From positions 186,001-250,000 of the forward strand of contig JABHEG010000042.1 in assembly GCA_018676675.1 (NCBI GenBank): 64,000 bases of DNA, read 5' to 3'. The first letter of the stretch is position 1. Every line of letters starts with the position of its first letter. Shown here in pieces: positions 44,187-53,492 of this stretch. A program made the position numbers and the translations under genes. This DNA is from Lentisphaerota bacterium (GTDB lineage: Bacteria; Verrucomicrobiota; Lentisphaeria; Oligosphaerales; JABHEG01). Under the pieces are notes generated by a model. That model searched no databases. It saw only the letters and a program-made list of their open reading frames with translations, and was not told where the DNA came from.

Positions 44187-45044
44187 ATGACGTTGACCAG
44201 TGATTGGCACATCCACTCACGCAATTCGTGTGATCAAGCGTGCATAACCGTAGACGATCTCGTTCGCCGGGCTGCGGAGGAGGGGATCCGGGACTTCGGT
44301 TTGACCGACCATGTGCACACCCCAATCAATCTTCCCGACCTGGTGTCCTCTCGGGAGGAGTACCTTGGCGCCGTGCCGGAGAGCCGGTTCCACTTTGGGG
44401 TTGAGCTGAGTTGTGTGTCGCAGTGGGAACTCGATCGGATCGCTGAGGGCGCTTACGACGGAGAAGCTGTCTACGGGATTCGTCAGGGCGGCCCTGCATG
44501 GGCAGAACCGGCCCTGGGGGTAACGCGGGAGGACTTGACTGCATGTGGGGTCGAATACGTGGTCGCAGGAACTCACTGGCCGTTGTACGTGCCGTTCGAG
44601 CGCGAGGCGATCATCCGCGACTATCATCGGCAGAACATGTTCCTGGCCCAGCACCCGCTCGTGGACATCGTGGCCCACCCTTGGTGGTGGATGGGACACT
44701 GGAAGGACAGCGATGGTCGTTACACAGGCGAGCCCTGGTTTGATGACTTCGGCTGTATCCCGCAGACTATGCACGCAGAATTTGCCGCAGCCCTGGTTGA
44801 GAGTGATACCAGGGCCGAGGCGAACATCTCGGCGAATCTCCTGAGCGGCAGCTATCCCGAACGGTTCAAGCGACAGTACGCGGAGTACCTCGCAGGGCTC
44901 AAATTGGCAGGAGTTCAGTTGACCCTCGGCTCGGACTGTCACGATGCGGGTTACGCGATAGACTTCACGGAAGCCGCTCGCAGGCTGTCGGCTGTCGGGA
45001 TTAGCGATGACGACTTCTGGCGTTGCCCGCCGCGGGATATGTGA
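44187..45044 (+). CDS. PHP-domain metal-dependent phosphoesterase
   Basis: 285 residues. A PHP trinuclear-metal site is complete: SDWHIHSRNS (H8, H10), LTDHVHTP, VELSCVS, VAGTHWPL, IVAHPWWW and LGSDCHDA. Relatives include histidinol phosphatase HisK/HisJ and other small-molecule phosphatases; no histidine operon is here, so a different substrate is likely. ATG 44187 has AGGAAGG about 10 bases upstream. The open frame runs further 5' into the divergent gene's promoter and is not coding there. Alone on its strand. Confidence 0.82.
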   Translation: MTLTSDWHIHSRNSCDQACITVDDLVRRAAEEGIRDFGLTDHVHTPINLPDLVSSREEYLGAVPESRFHFGVELSCVSQWELDRIAEGAYDGEAVYGIRQGGPAWAEPALGVTREDLTACGVEYVVAGTHWPLYVPFEREAIIRDYHRQNMFLAQHPLVDIVAHPWWWMGHWKDSDGRYTGEPWFDDFGCIPQTMHAEFAAALVESDTRAEANISANLLSGSYPERFKRQYAEYLAGLKLAGVQLTLGSDCHDAGYAIDFTEAARRLSAVGISDDDFWRCPPRDM

Positions 45045-45227
45045 GGTCCAACTCCTTCCCTCATTGGCGGCCTTGGGTTACTCCTGGGAGGCACGGGTCA
45101 CAGTGTCGGGGGAACGACTGGCGTTGCGTTGAGTGTCCTGGCTGTGTGTGGGCCCTGCTCATTGAGCCATATTCGGCACAGCGATGTCTGGTTGCTCGCC
45201 GTGGGAGATGTCATTCGTCGCGTTCTA

Positions 45228-46175
45228 TCACTTCTCCACGATCTTTGGCAGCAGGCGTTCAGCGATTTCGGCTGCAGCTTTCTGAAGAGCGGCTTTGCCG
45301 GCGATCTGTTCGGTCAGATCAACGACGACGGCAGTCTGCCGGTCCGTGGCGATGACCTTATCCGTTTTGGGGTCAATGGCCTTCACTTCGAGGCGAGCTT
45401 TGACACTGACCAAGTTGCCGCGGCGCATGGCGAACTCGCTGAATCCCTCGCCTTGGATGACGACGTTCGCATCTTTCCTTCGGCCGGCTTCGGGGTCGAG
45501 CACCTCAAAGCCTGTTTCACGGCAGAAGAGGGTGATCTCTGTTTCAGCTGCCGGATCAATGGTGGCTTGCCCGACGTGGCGTTCCGCAACCTTGATGTAA
45601 AGGACGGGCCGTTTGCTCTTCCCGAGCTTCTTCAGGAGAGCGGCGATGCGATCTTCCTGCTTGACCGGCTTGGCTACGAGTTGGTCTGCCTTGGCGCTGA
45701 TTGTTTCGGAGACGCCCTCAGCAAGCTGCTCGACCAATGTATCCAAGTCATCACGTGCGTCTCCCTTGACCGATTTTCCGAGAACTCGGCTGGTTTCCGT
45801 TCCGATGATCTTGGCGACGACAAACAGCTTCTTTCCGACCTGCATGACCGAACCGGTGACCAGGATCTTGGCTCCTGTCAACTGCCCAACTTGGGTTGCC
45901 TGTCCGGGCCCCACCATTCCGGAGAGATTGAGCTCGGCTTCCCCCAGCGTTTTCTCCAGGTCTTCACGGTCGACCAAGTAGAGCTCGGGGTTGGCCACGA
46001 GAGAGGCAAAGAGGATGTCGCTTGCTTTGGGGCCCAGTCCACGCACTTCCGCGCCGCGTTCCTGAAACGGCAGAATAGCTGTCGGATAAACGTCTTGCGC
46101 CAGGACGTCGAAGAACACTCCCCCAGCCAAGACAATGAGTCCCACGAGTCCCGCCCTGATTCGGTCCATCTTCAT
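45228..46175 (-). CDS. CsgG/FlgO-like exported protein
   Basis: 315 residues, signal peptide (RAGLVGLIVLAGGVFFDVLAQ). The first 150 residues match the CsgG-type nucleotide/secretion fold (AILPFQERG, ASDILFASLVANPELYLVDREDLEKTL, GAKILVTGSVMQVGKKLFVVAKIIGTET). CsgG forms an outer-membrane secretion channel for curli, while shorter homologs have other envelope roles. The C-terminal 130 residues (LYIKVAERHVGQATIDPAAET, VSVKARLEVKAID) resemble a second, LpoA/LpoB-like alpha-beta domain. It starts 3 bases after the stop of the upstream exported protein, so they form an operon. No curli subunit genes are visible. Confidence 0.72.
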   Translation of the reverse strand: MKMDRIRAGLVGLIVLAGGVFFDVLAQDVYPTAILPFQERGAEVRGLGPKASDILFASLVANPELYLVDREDLEKTLGEAELNLSGMVGPGQATQVGQLTGAKILVTGSVMQVGKKLFVVAKIIGTETSRVLGKSVKGDARDDLDTLVEQLAEGVSETISAKADQLVAKPVKQEDRIAALLKKLGKSKRPVLYIKVAERHVGQATIDPAAETEITLFCRETGFEVLDPEAGRRKDANVVIQGEGFSEFAMRRGNLVSVKARLEVKAIDPKTDKVIATDRQTAVVVDLTEQIAGKAALQKAAAEIAERLLPKIVEK

Positions 46176-46178
46176 TTC

Positions 46179-47234
46179 TCAGTCTCCCTTGTTTTGCCTT
46201 GGCTCTGCCAACAGTTCAAGAATTCGAAGGAACAGGAAGCGGGGTGTCGGCCCGCTTTCCCAGGACTCGACAATGGGGAGCCCGCTGACCAGAAGACGGC
46301 CGGTGCCCTGGAAGCGCATGTTTACCCAAGGCCAGCCGGCGGCTCCGGCGGCTCCGGCGGCTTCGGCCTCCACGTGACATACGACCAGCGCCCGTTCCGC
46401 GGCGAATCGACATCGCGTGGTGACTACGGAGCCCTGCCGATCCCAGGGCGGAAGATCCAGTTGCTTGTCCAGTTCCGAGATGATCCCGCTCTGGGCCAAC
46501 CTCACGTCCTGCGGGCTTGCCCCCTCGCTCCCGTCGCTCCCAGGCATCGTGAACCGCCCGGCCGGTCTCAGGCACAGGACAGCGTGGCCCAGCGCCGCCA
46601 GTCTTACGAGAGTTGTCATCAATTCCGGGTAATCGTCGAATGAGAGGCCACTGCCCACAATCAGTGTTCTAGGCTTGTCGTCGCTTTCCAGGACCAGTGG
46701 CGTCCGGACATACTCGTAGGGAACATCGCTGTCACGGAGGATCTGCTCTGTCTTCCCGGTCGGGTCGAAGAGAGCAAGGCGGTTCTTCTCCAGCCCTTCG
46801 CGGCGATCAGCAAACGGATTTTCGGGGAAGAGGCGGAGGGTTTCTACGCTATCCACAGCGGGGCCAGTCCGGCCCTCACGGCGTAGGGACAGGCGCAGTT
46901 CCGGGGATATCACCACACCGGGCTTGACGGGGGGGAACGGCATGGTCAGTTCCACTACGGCCGGGGTTGCCCGTGTGGCTACAACACGTTTTTCGCCGCG
47001 CCGGATCGTTCGTTGCCCTATCGCCAACTCCCACGTGAGAACGCCATCTGCCTCTTCCTCAGCCGTTACGACCACGTTTAGAGCGGTGTGTCGGCCCCCG
47101 AAGAACGTTCGGGAGGAGTTCTCGAGCCCAAGTGTGATATCAGGAGCCGCCTCGGCCCAGGTGAGGAGGGGCAAGAGAATGGCGAGGAGGCCCCATCCAT
47201 GGGAAAGGTATGACTTGGTTTGCTTCCCTCTCAC
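46179..47234 (-). CDS. Exported protein of unknown family, GTG start
   Basis: 351 residues. A signal peptide or anchor (YLSHGWGLLAILLPLLTWAEA) is followed by a beta-rich N-terminal domain (DITLGLENSSRTFFGG, LNVVVTAEEEADGVLTWELAI) and a Rossmann-like C-terminal part of about 200 residues (TLIVGSGLSFDDYPELMTTLVRLAALGHAVLCLRP) resembling glutamine-amidotransferase-fold ThuA-type or periplasmic binding modules. An Ala-Gly stretch, AAGAAGAAG, is present. The GTG at 47234 with AGAGGGAACC just upstream is preferred; the frame is open to 47372 but that part is basic low-complexity. Operon with the CsgG-like gene. Confidence 0.6.
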   Translation of the reverse strand: MRGKQTKSYLSHGWGLLAILLPLLTWAEAAPDITLGLENSSRTFFGGRHTALNVVVTAEEEADGVLTWELAIGQRTIRRGEKRVVATRATPAVVELTMPFPPVKPGVVISPELRLSLRREGRTGPAVDSVETLRLFPENPFADRREGLEKNRLALFDPTGKTEQILRDSDVPYEYVRTPLVLESDDKPRTLIVGSGLSFDDYPELMTTLVRLAALGHAVLCLRPAGRFTMPGSDGSEGASPQDVRLAQSGIISELDKQLDLPPWDRQGSVVTTRCRFAAERALVVCHVEAEAAGAAGAAGWPWVNMRFQGTGRLLVSGLPIVESWESGPTPRFLFLRILELLAEPRQNKGD

Positions 47235-47550
47235 TCGGTTCCCTCTTCGCGCCTGGCCTGGATGATCCGCGCACACCGGCTCTGCCCGCCTTATCCACTT
47301 GGACGGAAGCGGCTTCCGCCCAAGTCTCGCCGCGCTCTGCTTCCGCCGCTTGCTCAGGTTGGCCCTGAGCACGATCGTCTTCCCGAGAGCCGCACGTTGT
47401 TGCTCCCGAGTCGAACTCCCGTCACCGTCTGCTCACGCGCGGTGGCCGGACCGACTCTGACGTCCGGATTTCCCTCCTGCCGCCGTAGCTCTACTATACC
47501 GGGCCGGAGCGGCGAGGACACCTTGTGACTTCCCCCACCTGCATCCGGTA
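47235..47550. other. Non-coding gap with a strong hairpin
   Basis: About 316 bases, no coding frame supported. A hairpin at 47297-47325 pairs ACTTGG...CCAAGT and, after a mismatch, CGGAAGC-G-GCTTCCG. No T run follows in either direction. Near 47490 the minus strand has TATAGT, a -10-like box, then GGAGGG without a start codon in reach. The promoter of the exported-protein operon is probably here. Confidence 0.4.
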
Positions 47551-48621
47551 TCAGCCCGCCAGCACGACAACATCCTCGGGAGCTGCCTTGAGGGTGAGCA
47601 CAGCACCTGCGGCAAGATCGCGTTTGGGATTGAGTTCGAAGACGCGCAGCTTGAGGGCATCACCGACACTTACTTCATGCTCCGCGAGCTCTCCGAGATA
47701 GGTGGATCTCTCGAGGTGGACCTGGAACGCATTGTCGGCCGCCTCGGGGGATTCGGTCGGGAGAATCTGAAGCACTTCCGGCCGGAGGCAGACGGTGACG
47801 GCAGCACCAGGGACGCTGTTGGAAGGGATGACGCCGGCGCGCAGCAGGCCTGCGGCCGTGTGGACCATCGTGTCGTCCCCAACGCTGTCGTGGATGGTGC
47901 CCGGGAGGAAGTTGGCTTCGCCAATGAAGCTGGCAACGAAACGGCTTCCGGGGCGGCTGTAGACGTCTCGTGGGGACCCAATTTGAAGCACTTCGCCACG
48001 GTCCAGCACGGCGAGGCGGTCCGCCATACTCAACGCCTCCTGGCGGTCGTGGGTGACATACACCGCGGTCAGACCGGCATCCTTGCAGATTGAGCGGATC
48101 TCCATACGCATGTCTCGACGAAGCTTGGCATCCAGATTGGCCAGGGGCTCGTCCAACAGCACGCAGGACGGCTTCACGACGAGCGTCCGCGCTAACGCCA
48201 CGCGCTGCTGTTGACCACCGGAAAGCTCATTGGGCTTCCGGCCGGACAGGTCGGCGATCTGGACTTGCTCGAGTGCTTCTTGAACCCGGGCGTTCCGCTC
48301 CGATTTGGAGAGCCCACGCACGTCAAGTCCGAAGGCGACGTTCTGCTCGACCGTCATGTGTGGCCAAAGAGCATATCCCTGGAAGACCATGGCCGTATTC
48401 CGGCGGTGTGACGGGAGTTTTGAGACGTCTTTGGAGTCGAAGAGGATGTGTCCTGAATCGATCGCTTCGAGTCCGGCAATTGCACGGAGGAGGGTGGTTT
48501 TTCCGCACCCGGAAGGCCCCAGCAGGAAGAACAGTTCTCCTGAGTCGATCTCAAACGTAATATTGCGCAACGCTTCGACATCGCCGAAGCGTTTTGACAC
48601 GCGGTCGAATGCCATGTGCAT
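47551..48621 (-). CDS. Sugar-type ABC transporter ATPase (MalK/UgpC/MsmX family), orphan
   Basis: 356 residues. Walker A GPSGCGKTT is at 35-43, Q-loop then signature LSGGQQQR near 133-140, Walker B CVLLDEPLANLD, then a C-terminal OB/TOBE domain from about 240 (GSRFVASFIGEANFLPG). MalK/UgpC/MsmX-type ATPases energise carbohydrate importers. No permease or binding protein gene is next to it, which suggests a shared, multitask ATPase like MsmX or MsiK. It lies 41 bases downstream of the KDG-kinase gene, same direction, so sugar import and phosphorylation may be co-regulated. Confidence 0.9.
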   Translation of the reverse strand: MHMAFDRVSKRFGDVEALRNITFEIDSGELFFLLGPSGCGKTTLLRAIAGLEAIDSGHILFDSKDVSKLPSHRRNTAMVFQGYALWPHMTVEQNVAFGLDVRGLSKSERNARVQEALEQVQIADLSGRKPNELSGGQQQRVALARTLVVKPSCVLLDEPLANLDAKLRRDMRMEIRSICKDAGLTAVYVTHDRQEALSMADRLAVLDRGEVLQIGSPRDVYSRPGSRFVASFIGEANFLPGTIHDSVGDDTMVHTAAGLLRAGVIPSNSVPGAAVTVCLRPEVLQILPTESPEAADNAFQVHLERSTYLGELAEHEVSVGDALKLRVFELNPKRDLAAGAVLTLKAAPEDVVVLAG

Positions 48622-48662
48622 GGTCGCTGTACCCGTTTGGCGGTTGCTCAGGGAGGTAGGCG

Positions 48663-49760
48663 TCAGCGGTTGACCCGGCCGGATACGGCTCCCCCCATCA
48701 GCGCGTCGACTTCGGGGCGCGTGATGTGGTTGAAGTCACCGGTGATCGAGTGCTTCAGGCATGACGCCGCCACGGCAAACCGGATGGCGTCGGCCGGGGC
48801 GCTGAGTTCGGGAGTCAACAACGCAAAGATGAGACCGGCGCAGAAGGAATCGCCTCCACCTACGCGGTCCACGATGCTGCGGATCTCGTACGGCGTGTAG
48901 ATGCCGGATGCATCAAGGGGGGCGAAGTGCGCTGCGTCATCGGCGGCAACGTAGAGCATGGCTCCCCAATTGTTGTGGGTTGCCGACAGACTCTCGCGCA
49001 GGGTGATGGCAACCTTGCTGACATTGGGGAACTGGGCCACGATCTGCTTGGCCACATCCTGGTAAGCGTCGACGTTCAGTTGCCCGGAGTCGACATCCGT
49101 ACCCTTGGCCTTGATGCTCAGGACCTTTTCGGCATCTTCTTCATTGCCGACAACGACATCGACGTATGGAACGAGCTGCCGCATGACCTCTTCTGCCAAA
49201 TCGCGCTGGTCTGTTCCCGGGCGCCACTTCCAGAGCTTCTTGCGGTAATTGAGGTCACAGGACACGGTGAGGCCGGCCGCCTTCGCGGCCTTCACGGAGT
49301 CGAGAGCTGCAACAGCGGTGCTCTCGCTGATCGCGGGAGTGATGCCGGTGATGTGGAACCACGTGGCACCGGTGAAAATCCCGGGCCAGTCGTAGGCACT
49401 TGACGGCGTGATGCTCACGGAGGAGCCGGCTCGGTCGTAGATCACGTTGCTGGGGCGCTGGTTTGCCCCGGTCTCGACGAAATAGAGGCCAAGGCGTCCG
49501 TCATCGGTACGGACGATAGCGGACGTGTCCACTCCCATTGCCCGGAGGTTCATAACGCAGGCATCGGCAGCTGCGTGTTTGGGCAAAGCAGTGACGTAGG
49601 CCGCATCGAGCCCCAAGTTCGCGAGGGAAACCGAGACATTGGCTTCTCCCCCGCCGAAGGTGAACTGGATCGTGCCCGGGAGCACTTGGGTGATACGGTT
49701 GAAACCGCTGGGATTCAGTCGTCCCATCACTTCGCCGAACGCCACGACTCTCTGTTTCAT
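48663..49760 (-). CDS. PfkB-family sugar kinase, 2-dehydro-3-deoxygluconate kinase type
   Basis: 365 residues. PfkB motif 1 FTFGGGEANVSVSLANLG (residues about 34-50) and motif 2 VDRVGGGDSFCAGL with the catalytic aspartate are intact. The arrangement (AFGEVMGRL start, KxxGADxxLNY-type strand CDLNYRKKLW, VGNEEDAEKVL) fits KDG kinase KdgK, which phosphorylates 2-dehydro-3-deoxygluconate from uronate breakdown; other keto-sugar kinases cannot be excluded. AAGGGA lies about 10 bases before the ATG. Likely first gene of an operon with the ABC ATPase. Confidence 0.82.
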   Translation of the reverse strand: MKQRVVAFGEVMGRLNPSGFNRITQVLPGTIQFTFGGGEANVSVSLANLGLDAAYVTALPKHAAADACVMNLRAMGVDTSAIVRTDDGRLGLYFVETGANQRPSNVIYDRAGSSVSITPSSAYDWPGIFTGATWFHITGITPAISESTAVAALDSVKAAKAAGLTVSCDLNYRKKLWKWRPGTDQRDLAEEVMRQLVPYVDVVVGNEEDAEKVLSIKAKGTDVDSGQLNVDAYQDVAKQIVAQFPNVSKVAITLRESLSATHNNWGAMLYVAADDAAHFAPLDASGIYTPYEIRSIVDRVGGGDSFCAGLIFALLTPELSAPADAIRFAVAASCLKHSITGDFNHITRPEVDALMGGAVSGRVNR

Positions 49761-49818
49761 TGCTTGCTTTTCCCTTACGCTTTGCGTGCCGGGCTGCTGG
49801 GCCGGCTACTCATGTCGG

Positions 49819-52422
49819 TCAATCTTGCAGGTCGTTTTGCTGTTTGGGGACGTCTTGCGGGGCGACCTTGGGGGTTGCGACTGCAGCCAGTGCACGGCCC
49901 AGATCGCCTCCGGTAGCGAAATAGCGGGCTGCGGCTGTCCTGTCATCGGCCTTGAGGGCCAGCAGGCCCAACGCGATGGCGCTATGGCTCGCCTTGCTGC
50001 GCAGAAGTCGTTTTCGCCGTTCCGCAACGCTCAACTCATCCACCCGGAACGTTCTGCCAACGTAGCCATGGCCTCCCTTTGTTCGCACAAATGCCAGCGC
50101 CCGAATGCCATCTTCTCCGACGTCCCGAATCCGCATCTGTTTACGGCCCTTGGCGAAGCCGACCTGGAGGTCGCGTCCGATGTCAGCCCGGAAGGAACTC
50201 CGTATCTGTTCGCGAGCACGGAGTGTGCCGGCCAACCAGAGCACCAGGTCTTCTATCTGTCTGGAAACGGGGAGCATCGCACGGTCCTGGCGGGCCTTCT
50301 TGAGGCGTTTCCATGCCCTGGACGGCTTCCCTGAAAGGAGGTCCCGAGCCAATCGATTGCAGAGCTCGGTCTGCAGTTCGCGGGCGGCAGCCTGCAAATC
50401 CGGCTCGATGCTGTCCTGTTCCTCCTGCGGGGCCTCTTCCTCAGGTGGGGCCTCTTCGACCGGAACGTCAGGTTCTGTCGAAGGATCGACCTGCAGGTCC
50501 GTGGTGGGTGTGATCGTTGGGACAGGGGCGGGAGTCGGTGGCGCAGCCCGGCTCGCCCAGAAGGCGGATGCCGTTGTGGTCCAGCTGTCCCATTCCGTGT
50601 TCAGGTGTGTCAGCCCCGGGATCTCGCGCAGCAGAGAGATGCCTTCGGCGCCTTCGGGAACGGTGAGGCGTTCCAGTTTCCGGCACTGTCCCAGGGGCGC
50701 CACGTCCTTCACGTTTGAGCAGCTGTGGAGCGTCAATTCCTGCAGGGGGAAGAAGCGTACGAATGCCAGGTCAGCGATGGGGGTGTTGGCCAGGCGCAGG
50801 GACGTGATCGGAGCCCCCACCAAGGGATCCAGATTGGAGATGGTGGTCCCCGTGGCATCGAGGCCACGTAACGGCATCCCTGCCAAAGGATCCAGGCTGT
50901 AGACAGCTGTGTTCCGGACGGCCAGTTGGGTCAGTGGCAAAGTGGCCAAAGGAGTCAGGTCAGAGAAGTCGGCATTCCCGGAGAGATCCAGTTCGACACC
51001 GTCATCGGTCACTTGCCATTTGGACTTCAGTTCGGTCCCGGCGGGAAGGGCTGCGGAGACCGCTGCGATCGCCTTCCGGATGCGCCCCAGAAGGTCCTGC
51101 GGAGGGGGCTCAGCCTGGGCTGAGGTCGTCGGCGTGGGCGTCTCGGGCGTCTTGGGCGACGCAGCCTGGATGCTTGTCTCGGGCAAGGTTGGTGACGGAG
51201 CTGCTCCGATGATTGTTGTCTGTTCCGCCGGGGCCGGTGAGGGAGTTGGGGGCGTTGGCGGCGTCGGGCGATTCCGGCTGATGAAGACACCGAAACCCAG
51301 AGCCCCGATTGCCAATGTGGCGGCAAGGGAGCCCCAGAGCGCCTTTGTTCGCTTCCTCTGCGCGCGGATGCTCCCGTCACCAATAATGGTCTTCTTGAGC
51401 AATTCAGACGCGGTGTCCGTCACAGCAGCGAGCCGCTTTGCTTTGGTTGACTTTGGGCGTGGTGTGACTGGGACAAGTCCCTTCTTGACTTGGCGGATGT
51501 CGACCAGCGCCTGCTGCCATGTGCGCGGTCGTTCTTCGAGGTCCTTGGCCATCAGCACTTCCATGAGGCGCTCGAACGAGCGCGAGAGGCTGGGGTTGCG
51601 CTCACACACCGAAGGGAGTGGCGAGTGCAGTTGATGGGCGATGATCTCGTTGATACTGGCGCCGTTGTAGGGAGGCGCTCCGGTGACTAGGTGAAAGAGG
51701 GTGGCGCCGAGGGAGTAGATGTCGGTGCGGAAGTCCACATCAGCCGCTGAGGTGGCCTGTTCGGGGCTCATGTAATGTGGCGACCCGAGGGTTCGGCCGG
51801 GGAGGGTGAACGTATGCGTCGCTTCAATGCTCTTGGCGATACCGAGATCCATGAGCCAAACATGGTTGTCCCGATCGATCATGATGTTGCCGGGTTTGAT
51901 GTCACGGTGCATGACCCCGACGTTCTCCCAGGCATAGGACAGGGCCTGAGCAATCTCGCCTGCAACCCGTAGCGCCTCCTGTTCACTGAACGGACCACGC
52001 ATGTCCACTAACGCGTCCGTGGCCTCGCCATCGACATACAGCATGGCCAGGTAATGGACGCCCTGGTCGTTCCCCGCCTTCAGTGCTGTGACAATGTTGG
52101 GGTGGTTGAGATTGGCGAGGATCCGCATCTCGTTGTTGAAGCGGCCGACCAACTCCGGATTGGAAGCAAAGGTTGGGGAGAGGACCTTGAATGCCACCTG
52201 GCGGTTCATGGAGAGCTGGGTTGCGAGGAAAACGTCGCCCATTCCCCCGTGGCCAATGCACTTCTCAATCTGGAAGCCATCGACCACGACGCCGGGGCCA
52301 ACAGTGACAGTCGGGACCTGGATGGGGGCCCCGCAGGCAGGGCAGTCGGTCCCCTCGCTCGCCTCGTTCGTTTCGGCAGAGAGTTTCGCGTCACAGACCG
52401 GGCAATGGAACTTGATGAGCAT
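49819..52422 (-). CDS. Transmembrane Ser/Thr protein kinase with leucine-rich extracytoplasmic region
   Basis: 867 residues. A two-CxxC zinc ribbon (C7, C10, C27, C30) precedes a Hanks-type kinase: glycine loop GHGGMGDVFL (57-66), K79, catalytic HRDIKPGN with D174, DLG (D192, in place of DFG) and SPHYMSPEQ. After a basic juxtamembrane stretch (TPRPKSTKAKR) comes one membrane helix near 370-387, a Pro/Thr-rich linker of about 60 residues, then irregular leucine-rich repeats (about 470-620) with LTPLATLPLTQL, LDPLAGMPLRGL, LDPLVGAPITSL. The C-terminal 240 residues are helical. It should phosphorylate cytoplasmic targets in response to an external cue. The kinase-LRR plan is typical of PVC bacteria. 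The start lies alone upstream. Confidence 0.88.
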   Translation of the reverse strand: MLIKFHCPVCDAKLSAETNEASEGTDCPACGAPIQVPTVTVGPGVVVDGFQIEKCIGHGGMGDVFLATQLSMNRQVAFKVLSPTFASNPELVGRFNNEMRILANLNHPNIVTALKAGNDQGVHYLAMLYVDGEATDALVDMRGPFSEQEALRVAGEIAQALSYAWENVGVMHRDIKPGNIMIDRDNHVWLMDLGIAKSIEATHTFTLPGRTLGSPHYMSPEQATSAADVDFRTDIYSLGATLFHLVTGAPPYNGASINEIIAHQLHSPLPSVCERNPSLSRSFERLMEVLMAKDLEERPRTWQQALVDIRQVKKGLVPVTPRPKSTKAKRLAAVTDTASELLKKTIIGDGSIRAQRKRTKALWGSLAATLAIGALGFGVFISRNRPTPPTPPTPSPAPAEQTTIIGAAPSPTLPETSIQAASPKTPETPTPTTSAQAEPPPQDLLGRIRKAIAAVSAALPAGTELKSKWQVTDDGVELDLSGNADFSDLTPLATLPLTQLAVRNTAVYSLDPLAGMPLRGLDATGTTISNLDPLVGAPITSLRLANTPIADLAFVRFFPLQELTLHSCSNVKDVAPLGQCRKLERLTVPEGAEGISLLREIPGLTHLNTEWDSWTTTASAFWASRAAPPTPAPVPTITPTTDLQVDPSTEPDVPVEEAPPEEEAPQEEQDSIEPDLQAAARELQTELCNRLARDLLSGKPSRAWKRLKKARQDRAMLPVSRQIEDLVLWLAGTLRAREQIRSSFRADIGRDLQVGFAKGRKQMRIRDVGEDGIRALAFVRTKGGHGYVGRTFRVDELSVAERRKRLLRSKASHSAIALGLLALKADDRTAAARYFATGGDLGRALAAVATPKVAPQDVPKQQNDLQD

Positions 52423-52611
52423 TAACGGGGACGTGTCCGTGCTTCAGTCAGTTACTTCGAGGGTGAATGCCGCAGGGATTGGGGGGGGACGACCTCATCT
52501 CCTCCGGTTCTGCCTTAGGCAGCCTCGTCCATATAGCATCTGTTCAGACCCAATTGGTAACGTAGTTCGCAGCCCTCTGAACGCAAAGGCTCGGCAGCGC
52601 ATCTACCGTTG

Positions 52612-53466
52612 TCAATCGACCAGGAGTTCCGCCAGATGAGCATCGTCGCGCACCGGTTGCAGATTGACCGGCATGTTCATCAACTTACTTATGCTGTCGG
52701 GATGCATTCTCGTCCCGAACTGTCGGGGTGCGCAATCCGTCTCACGGTAGACGACCGTGCAATGGTACGGAGGGGTAAGATCAACATATCCGGAAGGGCC
52801 ATCAGAGGCCCGTTCGGCCGCTGACTTGGCACCGGCACGCAGGGCTTCTCTCACGACGAGCGGGTGACGGTGAATAGCTCCGCCGTTGCGGGCCCGGTAC
52901 TGGGCCTCCGAGCATTCGTCACCGCGCCCGGGCTTGGTGCCTCGTTTTCCCACGACCGTGGTGACCCCGGGGACCAAGGCTTCCGCTTCGGCCGCAAAGG
53001 CTTCTTCACCGGCCGCGAAGATTGCTCGGATTCCCAGTTCGGTGGCGCACATGGCCAGCTGACCGAACTCACCGATCGCTGTGCCGTTGATGGAGAGCTC
53101 AAGATACCGACAGCCCTGGGTGTGGGCCATGTTTGAGAACGGCGTTCGGGACTTGGCATGTTGCCCAACCCAGGCGATCGCGTCGAACGAGCCATCCTCC
53201 AGGCCCAGCGGCCATCCGGAGCCCCAGCCTCGCAGCATTTCCACGCGGGGATCGAGGCGGGTGATGTCCAGAGCTCCGGGGCCATGCCCGTCAGCTACCA
53301 GGATGGAGTCAACTCCGCCAGCAAAGAAGCCGTCTATGGCAGCATTGAGTTCCTCGGTCAGCAATTCCCGGGCAAGGTCGTAGTATCGCTTGTCCGGCCC
53401 GGTCCATTCTGCGAAATCCCGGACTCCTGCCACACCCTCCAAGTCCGTCATGATGTAGAGGCGCAT
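52612..53466 (-). CDS. D-aminopeptidase DppA, peptidase family M55
   Basis: 284 residues. The metal and catalytic residues of Bacillus subtilis DppA are all at matching positions: D8 and E10 (MTDLEG), H61 (DGHG), H103 (GQHA), H115 (AHTQG) and E133. DppA is a zinc decameric aminopeptidase that removes D-amino acids, for example from D-Ala peptides released by wall turnover. An AGGAGA ribosome site precedes the ATG by 8 bases. No dipeptide transporter operon accompanies it, unlike in Bacillus. Followed (minus strand) by nothing coding until the kinase start at 52422. Confidence 0.9.
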   Translation of the reverse strand: MRLYIMTDLEGVAGVRDFAEWTGPDKRYYDLARELLTEELNAAIDGFFAGGVDSILVADGHGPGALDITRLDPRVEMLRGWGSGWPLGLEDGSFDAIAWVGQHAKSRTPFSNMAHTQGCRYLELSINGTAIGEFGQLAMCATELGIRAIFAAGEEAFAAEAEALVPGVTTVVGKRGTKPGRGDECSEAQYRARNGGAIHRHPLVVREALRAGAKSAAERASDGPSGYVDLTPPYHCTVVYRETDCAPRQFGTRMHPDSISKLMNMPVNLQPVRDDAHLAELLVD

Positions 53467-53492
53467 CGTTCCGCTCTCCTGTTTGAGTCCAG

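Noticed and set aside
45129..46643. 504-residue plus-strand frame across the CsgG-like and upstream exported genes
   Set aside because: Antisense to two genes with matched motifs, start sites and a three-base spacing. The translation is low-complexity.
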